This document shows, in pieces, positions 40,901 to 45,313 of a stretch of DNA of 64,000 bases. The stretch spans positions 20,512,501 to 20,576,500 of the forward strand of contig NW_024467106.1 in the NCBI RefSeq assembly GCF_017591425.1, written 5' to 3'. The translations under genes were made by a program, and so were the position numbers. Numbering within the stretch: the first letter of the stretch is position 1; each line of letters begins with the position of its first letter. Under the pieces are notes generated by a model, which saw only the letters and a list, made by a program, of their open reading frames with translations, made no database searches and had not been told where the DNA came from. Source of the DNA: Ochotona curzoniae. Lineage: Eukaryota > Chordata > Mammalia > Lagomorpha > Ochotonidae.

Positions 40901-41904
40901 TTTAAGGTACAGATGGAGAGTTGTTGCGGCTGTTGTAACTCCCTAAATTACATTGCAGCTGAAAGATGATGACAAACTTACGCTGCTCTTGGAAATAAAC
41001 AAGCTAATCCCTCTGTGCCAGCAACTTCAGACCATAATCAAGACATCACTGCAGAGCAAAGTGCTCCCTAAGGTATGACAGCGAGCGGCTTGGGACCTGC
41101 ACAGGCACAGTGGGTTTGCCCGTTTTCATGTCTTGACAAGAATCTCATATTAACTGTTACTGTAACTGCCCACAACACATTCACTGAATGAATTAGCTTT
41201 GGGGACATGATTCATGCCAGAGCACTGTGCAGCTGCGCCTGCATGCGGGTATCATCACCTGCCGGACTTGGGCATTAATTGCCTCCGAAGCTGGGCTCCC
41301 GGCCTAAATTCGGGTTTGTGCCCAAATGCAAAGTACACGGAATGCCAAAGTATGGGATTTGCTGTCAGTGTTTGCAGCAAACACTGAGGTAGTACAGTTG
41401 CTTTTCCATTACTCTTCCTGGGTGGAAACAGGCCTGAGCCCTGAGGGTGACCCTGCTCCTGTGTCCTAGGGCCGTGCGTCAGCTCCTGGGCCTCCATCCT
41501 CACACCTTCCTGATGCCTTGTCGTTCCACGATGGAGAAATGCTATCATTTTCAATCCAAATGCATAATCACATTTTTTGAACGCCCATGTTTAGAATATG
41601 ATTTACGTGCTTTCTGTCCCTTTAGGTTGACAAGTGTATTACAAAGACAAGATCCATGATGGCTCTCTCGGTTCAACTTCTTTCACTTTGCTATAAACTG
41701 ATGAAGAAGGTGAGGCAGCTTTTCTATCTTAAACTCTTATTTTAAAAGTTAAGGAAATGGTTAAAGAAAAATAGTTATTAAATTTTGCAACTTTTTTTTC
41801 AGAATAAAGCAGAAATTAATAGTCTTAACTCTTTTCAGCTTCAGACAGAAAATGTCAGATGGGGCTCAGTCACTAGTAAAGACATCGTGGATGGCAAACC
41901 CTGA
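568..41904 (+). CDS. CTNNAL1: CTNNAL1, alpha-catulin (catenin alpha-like 1), spliced CDS, exons 2-19; 5' end outside window
   Basis: Seen: 18 exons with AG/GT borders join in one frame of 687 codons plus stop: 568-757, 10084-10271, 12541-12660, 15990-16079, 17093-17263, 18697-18897, 22927-23013, 24628-24786, 26170-26262, 27606-27756, 30468-30505, 34415-34465, 34558-34712, 38041-38089, 40762-40818, 40959-41072, 41626-41709, 41839-41904. Recognised from near-identity to human alpha-catulin (for example residues like AIQRVGQAVNLAVGRFVKVG and ITIFTDKAGVIKAARLLLSS). With a 47-residue exon 1 the protein would be 734 residues, the human length. Family knowledge: vinculin/alpha-catenin superfamily, all-helical bundles; a cytoplasmic scaffold reported to bind the RhoGEF Lbc and IKK-beta and, in worms, to act with dystrobrevin in channel placement. 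No frameshift or internal stop, so the gene looks intact. Promoter and start codon are not in the window. Confidence 0.97.
798..1350 (-). repeat. L1-type 3'-end fragment, antisense
   Basis: Starts in a T-rich run. It shares an ordered series of words (gggctaggg-aaa, gaagcc-acccaacctc, ggggcatgctc, gggttctgcccagg) with 2315-3310, so both are copies of one interspersed repeat. The L1 3'-UTR call is from style and T-rich start. Confidence 0.5.
1967..2298 (-). repeat. CSINE, near full length
   Basis: From ttttaaaaaggatttatttattttt to the inverted head ctaggccaccatgctgggccc. Sits between two L1-type fragments. Confidence 0.9.
2315..3310 (-). repeat. L1-type 3'-end fragment, longer copy, antisense
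   Basis: T-rich start (tttttttcttaagattttttttc) then GC-richer DNA with several short stop-free frames, typical of an L1 3' UTR. Related to 798-1350. Confidence 0.5.
3315..3587 (-). repeat. CSINE with internal deletion
   Basis: Antisense. The stretch for the GGCCTGGGAAAGCAGTCGAGG region is missing between gcagggtcc and acagcaggg. Confidence 0.85.
3979..4316 (+). repeat. Young full-length CSINE with perfect target duplication
   Basis: Head ggggcccggcgcggtggcgcaagtgg, B box ggttctaatcc, tail of A-rich DNA. Flanked by the 14-bp target-site duplication agaaagatgactgt at 3964-3977 and 4317-4330. It belongs to the same subfamily as 33474-33808 and 34740-35058. Confidence 0.95.
4730..5085 (+). repeat. 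Ancient interspersed repeat, L1M-like 3' UTR
   Basis: Words such as ggaaaggttgaaagag, ggcaggaccatgaagagc, gtcattggaacaggtttta recall the L1M-type 3' region. Decayed; class from memory. Confidence 0.35.
5677..6019 (+). repeat. CSINE, full length
   Basis: From gatccagcatggtagcctagtgg to gaataaatctttttttaaaa. Imperfect target duplication around agagtggaaat on both sides. Confidence 0.9.
6067..6092 (+). repeat. (TTTG)n microsatellite
   Basis: Six TTTG/GTTT units in a row. Confidence 0.9.
6410..6752 (-). repeat. Old CSINE with (GA)n-rich tail
   Basis: Antisense; GA-rich gagagacagagacagag run, then the inverted body ending gttacaccacaaagctggccc. Confidence 0.75.
7190..7345 (+). repeat. Ancient mammalian repeat fragment
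   Basis: Matches the known motif ctgtgtaacaaattaccccaa ... gtggcttaaaac ... ctgtgggtcagg in decayed form. The family name is not certain. Confidence 0.45.
7547..7824 (+). repeat. CSINE, full length with small deletions
   Basis: tgggcccagtgcagtagcctagtggc to tttccaattaaaaaaaaatc. Lacks part of the region before the ggggtgagtcagcagg segment. Confidence 0.88.
8090..8408 (-). repeat. CSINE, older type
   Basis: tttttttaaaggtttgtttattttt to gactaagccacaatgctgatccc; a short duplication of agtgactt brackets it. Confidence 0.82.
8409..9580. other. CTNNAL1 intron 2 stretch without recognised elements
   Basis: AT-rich to about 9000 with an (AT)n-rich patch at 8829-8885, then a GC-richer stretch 9060-9380 of unknown origin. 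No exon signals with a conserved frame. Confidence 0.5.
9581..9893 (+). repeat. CSINE, older type
   Basis: tggggctgatgttgtgtaacc to aataaaataaatctagg plus an A tail. The duplicated word agaaagc flanks it. About 190 bp upstream of exon 3. Confidence 0.82.
10084..10271 (+). CDS. CTNNAL1: CTNNAL1 exon 3
   Basis: Acceptor tctcttag, donor aag/gtactt. Completes Gly111 and encodes residues 112-173 (ETIAALTDLT to KQIITSRNK). The segment SSNHPEPGG differs from the human residues there and is a variable loop; the following helices (KAARLLLSSVTKVLLLADRV) are unchanged. Confidence 0.96.
10560..10876 (-). repeat. Old CSINE
   Basis: Decayed antisense copy ending cttaactcactgcaccctaaccagcccc. Confidence 0.7.
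11093..11434 (+). repeat. Old CSINE
   Basis: Sense copy with ttcctgctaatgcc ... gaagtgaaccgatagatgg ... tctgcctttcaaaagaata; A/B boxes decayed. Confidence 0.68.
12541..12660 (+). CDS. CTNNAL1: CTNNAL1 exon 4
   Basis: Acceptor tgttttgcag, donor aat/gtatgt, phase 0 at both ends, 40 codons (residues 174-213, VLATMERLEK to HLTGDRQN). Confidence 0.96.
12985..13150 (+). repeat. MIR fragment
   Basis: cttgtcattactgtttcacatctgaggaaacgtggcctgagaggg follows the MIR core order (tttacagatgaggaaactgaggc). Old and diverged. Confidence 0.55.
13388..13706 (-). repeat. Old CSINE with (GA)n tail
   Basis: Antisense; GA run at about 13449-13470, end tgctgcagtgtcagcc. Confidence 0.75.
13900..14206 (-). repeat. 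Old CSINE with pure (GA)n
   Basis: Antisense; uninterrupted GA dinucleotides about 13937-13972, end actacagcaccaacccc. The GA tract should be length-variable. Confidence 0.75.
14728..14978 (-). repeat. CSINE, shortened
   Basis: Antisense from ttttaaaaaaattattctgaaagtg to atgccgcagtgccatccc; part of the middle is missing. Confidence 0.72.
14985..15170 (+). repeat. Ancient repeat, L1M-like
   Basis: Has the order ggggatacaacagtaag ... ctctgccctggtgtggcttgcaggttagtg, close to the old gggatacagcagtgaac...ccctgccctcatggagcttac motif. Confidence 0.4.
15376..15818 (+). repeat. Tigger-like DNA transposon remnant
   Basis: Begins ctgaggatacattccatggcccccagtg and ends gggacagggactactgtatt, the recalled edges of an old Tigger-type non-autonomous element. 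Decayed inside; lies upstream of exon 5. Confidence 0.4.
15990..16079 (+). CDS. CTNNAL1: CTNNAL1 exon 5
   Basis: Long T tract then cattcctag; donor aag/gtaaga. 30 codons in phase 0 (residues 214-243), a lysine-rich helix (DLKDEKKKAKMAAARAVLEK) followed by CTMMLLTASK. Confidence 0.96.
16080..17092. other. CTNNAL1 intron 5, no recognised elements
   Basis: Unique-looking sequence; no SINE and no exon-like frame. A T-run at 16721-16729 is the only simple sequence. Confidence 0.5.
17093..17263 (+). CDS. CTNNAL1: CTNNAL1 exon 6
   Basis: Acceptor ttttgaag, a purine-rich and rather weak site; donor aag/gtaaga. 57 codons in phase 0 (residues 244-300, TCLRHPNCES to FTGIKEFK). Confidence 0.95.
17328..17505 (-). 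repeat. Old CSINE fragment
   Basis: Head half only, antisense (gcagccaggagctgcttctgg to cttaactcactgtgcctcagtgccagcc). Confidence 0.72.
17506..17645 (+). repeat. MIR fragment
   Basis: ccagtaagtgctgtgttgggatttgaaac parallels the MIR word agtaagtggcagagctgggattcaaac; directly abuts the CSINE. Confidence 0.5.
18170..18464 (-). repeat. CSINE, older type
   Basis: Antisense, from cttgaaaggcagagttacagag to gccgcaccacagtgccagcccc. Confidence 0.78.
18475..18660 (-). repeat. CSINE, 5'-truncated, next to exon 7
   Basis: Antisense tail half (ttaaaaagatttgtttatg to agctcctctctcatgttgg) ending about 36 bp before the exon 7 acceptor AG. Confidence 0.72.
18697..18897 (+). CDS. CTNNAL1: CTNNAL1 exon 7
   Basis: Acceptor ttgttcttag, donor gct/gtaagg. 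67 codons (residues 301-367, LNIEALQENL to LISVWIQA). The first codon is TTG (Leu) where human has Met; it is internal, not a start. GC-rich codon use in RILELSAQART. Two antisense CSINEs end about 36 bp upstream. Confidence 0.96.
19550..19883 (+). repeat. CSINE, full length
   Basis: Head tctggcggcgaggcctagc, tail taaaaataaaataaatctt plus A run. Near-matching gaagacaggct / ggagacaggct flanks are a likely target duplication. Confidence 0.9.
20240..20508 (-). repeat. CSINE with internal deletion
   Basis: Antisense; deleted between cttccatccgac and ttcttccgggtc. Flanks share cactgctaa. Confidence 0.88.
20643..20970 (-). repeat. CSINE, full length
   Basis: Antisense, ttttttaaaagatttattttt to ggctaccgtgccaagccc. 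Flanks share agataat. Confidence 0.9.
21427..21790 (+). repeat. L1-type 3'-end fragment
   Basis: Related to 47690-48000 through aagatgga-tcccaat-aaact, atcttgacaatagaatgct and ctatacctacaatg. Followed by a (TC)n-rich stretch at about 21820-21870. Confidence 0.55.
21970..22090 (+). repeat. Old CSINE head fragment
   Basis: aggatggatatgtggtacagcaagttaaactg resembles a decayed sense CSINE head. Confidence 0.45.
22105..22345 (+). repeat. Old CSINE, sense
   Basis: Body gtgaggcagtggatgatgtctc ... gaggagtaaatcattggatgaaag. Abuts an antisense copy on its right. Confidence 0.55.
22338..22634 (-). repeat. Old CSINE, antisense
   Basis: cagattatttatttgagaccc to aactcactgtaccacagtcttgcctacccc; forms an inverted pair with the copy before it. 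Confidence 0.7.
22927..23013 (+). CDS. CTNNAL1: CTNNAL1 exon 8
   Basis: Acceptor aattttcag, donor gaa/gtaagt. 29 codons (residues 368-396, QSMKTKSIAE to SLNELKKE), a charged helix. Confidence 0.96.
23014..24627. other. CTNNAL1 intron 8
   Basis: No SINE found. Contains an A/AG-rich patch at 23821-23850 and a (CA)n run at about 24460-24480 close to exon 9. Confidence 0.5.
24628..24786 (+). CDS. CTNNAL1: CTNNAL1 exon 9
   Basis: Acceptor catctgcag, donor gag/gtgagt. 53 codons (residues 397-449, LHSTATQLAS to LSEQKEQLVE). Confidence 0.96.
24787..26169. other. CTNNAL1 intron 9
   Basis: No SINE found; two A-runs at about 25351-25361 and 25492-25503. Several stop-free stretches show no relation to known proteins that I recognise. 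Confidence 0.5.
26170..26262 (+). CDS. CTNNAL1: CTNNAL1 exon 10
   Basis: Acceptor ttctcatag, donor cag/gtagga. 31 codons (residues 450-480, TCRLLRHVSG to TFQVTGQQ). Confidence 0.96.
26470..26760 (-). repeat. Old CSINE
   Basis: Antisense, decayed (tgatttattttaagagac to gtttaccaaatgcctggctcc). Confidence 0.62.
26761..26793 (+). repeat. (TTA)n microsatellite
   Basis: Repeated TTA/TTAT units between two antisense CSINEs, likely grown from a SINE tail. Confidence 0.85.
26794..27110 (-). repeat. CSINE, older type
   Basis: ttaaagagttgcagagaaaagg to gccatgatactggcctcc; (GA)-rich near 26820-26850. Confidence 0.75.
27130..27360 (+). repeat. CSINE, 5'-truncated, sense
   Basis: Starts at ctccagctctctgctaatgcc, ends acataaatctttttag; inverted to the copy at 26794. 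Confidence 0.75.
27606..27756 (+). CDS. CTNNAL1: CTNNAL1 exon 11
   Basis: Acceptor gtttccttag, donor cgag/gtgaga. Residues 481-530 (IISAAETLTL to ITDVFEGRR) plus one base of Gly531. Confidence 0.96.
27757..29159. other. CTNNAL1 intron 11, 5' part
   Basis: AT-rich without SINEs until a short antisense CSINE head remnant at about 29160-29224 (taacccgctatgccacaatgcccac). No exon-like signal. Confidence 0.5.
30010..30312 (-). repeat. CSINE with perfect target duplication
   Basis: Antisense; 14-bp duplication acaagtttatttct at 29997-30010 and 30313-30326. Head end decayed (gagccatcatgccacattcc). Confidence 0.88.
30468..30505 (+). CDS. CTNNAL1: CTNNAL1 exon 12 (38-bp small exon)
   Basis: Acceptor ttatttgtag, donor acg/gtaagt. 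Only 38 bp: completes Gly531 and encodes EKYGYLSLPKTT (532-543). Human has P-M where this copy has T-T. Skipping it would break the frame. Confidence 0.93.
30556..30790 (-). repeat. CSINE, shortened
   Basis: Antisense, starts about 50 bp after exon 12; ttaagatttatttatttttattgg to gagtaattgagctgggccc with the middle deleted. Confidence 0.85.
30803..31098 (-). repeat. Old CSINE
   Basis: Antisense, tctttaaaaagtcatttcaaagg to tagattatgctactgatgcc; follows the previous SINE in the same orientation. Confidence 0.65.
31099..33459. other. CTNNAL1 intron 12, repeat-poor part
   Basis: 2.3 kb with no SINE recognised, the longest such stretch in the gene. Includes the exon-like segment 32719-32820 and a short (GT) run near 32829. 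Confidence 0.5.
33474..33808 (-). repeat. Young CSINE, full length, perfect target duplication
   Basis: Antisense; inverted head ccacttgtgccaccgcgccgggcccc. 14-bp duplication aaacttgttctttc at 33460-33473 and 33809-33822. Near-identical by eye to 34740-35058. Confidence 0.95.
34415..34465 (+). CDS. CTNNAL1: CTNNAL1 exon 13
   Basis: Acceptor ttgttgtcacag, donor gag/gtaaga. 17 codons (residues 544-560, KNNANLKPLKTDKPDSE), a lysine/asparagine-rich linker. Only 92 bp separate it from exon 14. Confidence 0.94.
34558..34712 (+). CDS. CTNNAL1: CTNNAL1 exon 14
   Basis: Acceptor gttttgtag, donor ctag/gtgagt. Residues 561-611 plus two bases of Arg612 (EQARVARLGL to SLYLFTR). The protein sequence is more diverged from human here (ARVARLG for AKIAKLG). 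A young antisense CSINE lies just past the donor. Confidence 0.95.
34740..35058 (-). repeat. Young CSINE just past the exon 14 donor
   Basis: Antisense; target duplication cattttgagttttt / cattttgggttttt at 34726-34739 and 35059-35072 (one mismatch). The SINE body starts 28 bp after exon 14. Confidence 0.95.
36012..36355 (-). repeat. CSINE, full length
   Basis: Antisense, tttttttttaatttaagattt to gttaatgcacccggccc; aggcaag duplicated at both ends. Confidence 0.9.
37124..37440 (-). repeat. CSINE, full length
   Basis: Antisense, gtttttaaaaaagatttattt to tagactattgcgccgggccg. Confidence 0.9.
38041..38089 (+). CDS. CTNNAL1: CTNNAL1 exon 15
   Basis: Acceptor tttattttag, donor gag/gtatgt. 49 bp: completes Arg612, then GEGPLKTSQDLIHQLE (613-628), the conserved start of the C-terminal vinculin-like bundle. 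Confidence 0.95.
38090..38995. other. CTNNAL1 intron 15, 5' part
   Basis: AT-rich, no repeat family recognised and no conserved frame. Confidence 0.5.
38996..39625 (+). repeat. Ancient repeat, L1M-like 3' UTR
   Basis: Ordered landmarks: gagcatacattctagtgg, ggctccgaggtgtaggc, gcagaacttggattttg, gagagttttgagaggcaatgg, gatctgatgcatgttttcaa. Same family as 59000-59620. Confidence 0.5.
39960..40098 (+). repeat. CSINE head half, sense
   Basis: gggctagcctgatgatatagc to agcagtagaaaatggccc, cut off mid-element where an inverted copy starts. Confidence 0.7.
40099..40350 (-). repeat. CSINE, antisense, joined to the sense half
   Basis: gagagatttttccatccattgg to gtgccacaatgcctcccc; its T-rich tail is missing at the join. 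Confidence 0.75.
40762..40818 (+). CDS. CTNNAL1: CTNNAL1 exon 16
   Basis: Acceptor tttccatcag, donor cag/gtaacc. 19 codons (residues 629-647, VFATEGLKFT to IQAFSKQ). Confidence 0.95.
40959..41072 (+). CDS. CTNNAL1: CTNNAL1 exon 17
   Basis: Acceptor acattgcag, donor aag/gtatga. 38 codons (residues 648-685, LKDDDKLTLL to LQSKVLPK). The intron from exon 16 is only 140 bp. Confidence 0.96.
41626..41709 (+). CDS. CTNNAL1: CTNNAL1 exon 18
   Basis: Acceptor tccctttag, donor aag/gtgagg. 28 codons (residues 686-713, VDKCITKTRS to LCYKLMKK). Confidence 0.96.
41839..41904 (+). CDS. CTNNAL1: CTNNAL1 exon 19, C-terminus and stop
   Basis: Acceptor tcttttcag. Encodes residues 714-734 (LQTENVRWGS to VDGKP) and TGA at 41902-41904. 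The last 20 residues differ from human more than the rest of the protein does, but the length is the same. Confidence 0.94.
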   Translation, partial: LQTENVRWGSVTSKDIVDGKP

Positions 41905-42095
41905 GAAGATTCTGGAATGCAGTCTTTGAAACTTTGTGTGGCAAAACTGACATCTTAAAGAAGCAAATGAACTTTCATATTTTAAAAAACTCAGCATGTT
42001 TATAAAGAAAATACTACTGAAATCCTACTTTATTTTCTGGTCATGAAATTGGTTGTGAAGCCCTTGACAATGAATAAACACCCTGGTAGAATTCT
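41905..42095 (+). other. CTNNAL1: CTNNAL1 3' UTR with poly(A) signal
   Basis: AATAAA at 42073-42078, 169 bp after the stop, in the context caatgaataaacacc. The end near 42095 is inferred from usual cleavage spacing. Confidence 0.7.
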
Positions 42096-43029
42096 AATTG
42101 CAGTGTGATTTTAAAATGTGACAATGCATTAATACCGTTCTTTAAAAGTGAAACCAACTATCCCAAGTATCTTAATGACAGCTCAGTCCAAAGAAGCTGT
42201 TGTGAATATATGCTCACCCTTGGCATATTTTACATTAACTATTTTATTTAAGCTTTTTATCTATAACCCTGATTTCAGCTAAAAATGTACAGACATCGTC
42301 TGGGTGAAACTAGTGGTTTCTTTTAACAAGTGGACTCCTCTTCATCCCTCTGTCCACCAAGCATGACAAAGTCCCTTCTAGAGCGCCCTCTGTCACAGGG
42401 TGTGCTGTTGGCCAGATTGTCGTCTAAAATACTTTTCGCAGAGCAAGGGCTAACGATTCTGCTGCTTGTCTTCCCCAAACTCTGAAAGTGGACTGACAGA
42501 ACCCAGTCCACAGAATCCTGGAGTCATTCTTGGAAAACAGCACACGACTACCTTTTGGTCCTAGTCCTAGCATAGCTGACCATTCTGCCCCGAATACTAG
42601 CCATAATGCTAAGCCTGTTTTGCTGGCTTAAAAATAGGTTTCAATCTATCCTTCTCAGTGCTGATAGCATGGAAAAGAAGACAGAGATTCTGAGTTATTA
42701 CATCTTTTACATTATGGCTCTGGAATGCATGTTGCAAAACAAACATAGTCTTTTTAATTAGGATTGAAGACTTGTGTTTGGGGTGGGTTTTGATGGGAGG
42801 ATCTGGTTGGTAGGTTTTCTCTGTGTGATATCTATGTTTGGGGTCATTTCATAGTGTTTGAATTCCTTGCTTTGAAAATTATTTTGAAATCTGACAGGGC
42901 ACGTCCTTGCCCATGGCAGTAAGTAGGTGAGTCCAGCAATTTTTCTCTGGCTCAGCCATTACAATCATTATTCACAGAAGATCCTGAAGAATCACAGGAT
43001 TATCAATACTTGGTGAAGAAAATCTTCTT
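42096..43029. other. Intergenic DNA after CTNNAL1
   Basis: No SINE or gene seen; unique-looking AT-rich sequence downstream of the CTNNAL1 poly(A) site. Confidence 0.5.
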
Positions 43030-43325
43030 TTAGGAGATTTGAAAGGCAGACCTCTCATATGCAGAGAGAAGAGGAGAGAAGGGGAGAGAGAGAGGCATCC
43101 ACTGCACAATGGTCCAGCAGCCGGAAAGGACAGGGTAAAGCCAGGATCTCAGACTGGCCGTGTGGATCTCCCACCTGTGTGGATTCAAATTATTTGAGCC
43201 ATAATCTGCTCTCAGCAGAAACCTGGATCAGAAGCAGAACAGCCTGAACTCCAGCTGGCACTCAGAGACGAGGTGTGGACATCCCAGGATACAGCTGAGC
43301 ATGCTTGCTGCATCAAAAAGTCCAC
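43030..43325 (-). repeat. Old CSINE
   Basis: Antisense, strongly decayed (gagatttgaaaggcagacc to gctgcatcaaaaagtcc). Confidence 0.6.
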
Positions 43326-43479
43326 CCTTCAATAAAACCTTCACTGTAGTCCTGGGAGAAAATGAACACACTCAGCTTGGTTAACGCCCTTTGTAACATA
43401 CTTCAGAAAAAAAAGTATGCTTTTTATTCTCTGAAACAAAAATATTTTTACGAATGTTACATTAGAAATCATGGGAGAT

Positions 43480-43783
43480 CTGGCTAGCATTGTGGCATAG
43501 TAGCCTAAGCCTCCATTTGCAGAGTAGGCATCCTTTAAGAGTGCTGGTTCATTTTCCAGCTGCTCCAATTCCCAACCAACTCCCTGTTTATGGCCTGGGA
43601 TAGCTGCAGAGAATGGCCCAAAGCTTTGGGAACTAATCCCAAGTAGGAGATTCAAAGAAGCTCCTGTCTCCTAATTGGTTCAGCTCTGGCAGTTTTGACC
43701 ATTTGGAGAGACAATCAACAGATGGAATGTCTCTCTTCTGACTGTGCAACTGTCTTTCAAATCAAAATCTCTCTTTGAAAAAA
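43480..43783 (+). repeat. CSINE with perfect target duplication
   Basis: Sense, older sequence type, yet the 14-bp duplication aaatcatgggagat is intact at 43466-43479 and 43784-43797. Confidence 0.85.
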
Positions 43784-43825
43784 AAATCATGGGAGATATC
43801 AAGTTACATGTAATATACACAAAAG

Positions 43826-44064
43826 CTCCCATCTGCTGCTTTACTTCCCAAAGGGCTGTAGGAGCCAAGCTTGGGCCAGGTCAAAGCAAGGGGCTGGGAA
43901 CTTCATCTGGGTCTCCACATGGGCCCAGGGGCCAAAGCACTTGAGCCATCCTCTGTTGCTGTCCCACAGTGCAGCAGCTAGGACTTGAACTGGCACCCAT
44001 ATGGGATGTGAGATGCCAGCACTGCAGGTGGTGGTTTAAGTTACTACACTACAATGCCAGCCCC
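43826..44064 (-). repeat. CSINE, truncated, antisense
   Basis: gctcccatctgctgctttac to ctacactacaatgccagcccc; inverted to the preceding copy. Confidence 0.75.
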
Positions 44065-44795
44065 ATTCGAATATTTATGCCATTGTTCATTGGCCATACA
44101 AAATTATCACCTCAAAAATTAGCCTGCTACAGATTTGTTAAATTTTGAGTCCCACTGTGGTTGCCTTGCCAAGGGCCAGACCAAATGATTTTGTGGACCT
44201 TACATGACCCACAGGCTTGTTTGTTTGTGAACTGAAAATAGTTTTAGGCTGGGGATGGATCGTGTTTGACCGCAGCAGGAAAAGAGGGTTTTCAGAGTGA
44301 TTTCTTCTCCATGAAACTAAAAGTGAAGATGTTTAAATACAAGTATATTTACAGAAAAAGTAGCAAATTTTCTCAGTGTCCTTTATTTAAAATTCATTGT
44401 AAATAAGTACCCAGTTTTAAGCCATAAATTCATCAATGGGTATGTTGCTTTTAAATGATGTGAGAGCTCTGCTGAAGAACTTTTCTATTCATCCTGTCAC
44501 CAAGTGACGCTGGATCCCAAGACCCAACTTCCCATTGCCTTGTGTTTGTAGTTCTTGAGAGGACCTGAAAGCTGTGTTTTAATATAGGACTGTGTTCTGG
44601 CATAGGACATCACTGTTCTACTTTGCTTAATAGGTATAAGGAGGAGAAAAAGTACACTCAGCACTCTTACCTCTTCCTATGACCTCAAAAGGGGTGGGGC
44701 TGGACCTGGTGTCACACTGAAGTGACTTCAGCAGAAATTGAAGCAAAAGCAAGTCATGCCATAATCTTCAAACAGAAGTATGTAAAAATATAGTA

Positions 44796-44801
44796 TTTAT
44801 T
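44796..44801 (-). terminator. ABITRAM: Candidate ABITRAM poly(A) signal
   Basis: AATAAA on the minus strand, 375 bp past the stop and the first such motif downstream. A second lies at 44387-44382. Which is used cannot be told from sequence. Confidence 0.45.
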
Positions 44802-45175
44802 TCCAGGTTGTAAGGATGGAGTAAATTATTTTTACTTGGTTACTTAAAACTTTTATGTTTTGCAAATTTCACCCAAAGAGAATGTGTGTGTGTGAATATG
44901 AGGGTGGGGGAGAGGGAAGGAGACAGAGATGAATCAGAAAAACATCCCTTGCCTGTTTCCTTGGAAGAAGGGGATAGAGTAAGGCTGAGAACAATTGAGA
45001 GCTAAACCTTGTGAAGCAAGAGAGGGAAAACAAGGTTGAGCGAAGGCTTCGGCTTCTCCTGCTGATGGCTGCAGGTGAAGGATGCTGCACACGGCCTGCC
45101 ACTTCTGCAGTACACTGGCGGTTCAGGCCAGGAAAGGCGAAGAATCCTAGGCTGCTCCTGATTCCATCTCAGGCC

Positions 45176-45313
45176 TCACGCCGTAGCTGTTGAGGCATTA
45201 CTGCGATTCACCACAACTTCTTCATATTGCTTTTGTGTCAATAACCCTTCTGTTATACTTTTACTTTCTTCAAATTTAGGTAACACAACTGCAATGTAAC
45301 CTTCAGTGGATGG
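45176..45313 (-). CDS. ABITRAM: ABITRAM exon 6, C-terminus and stop
   Basis: Acceptor cctttccag. Residues 137-181 ([10 protein letters not shown] to NASTATA), TGA at 45178-45176. The tail [13 protein letters not shown] is slightly diverged from human. Confidence 0.96.
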   Translation of the reverse strand, partial: PSTEGYIAVVLPKFEESKSITEGLLTQKQYEEVVVNRSNASTATA

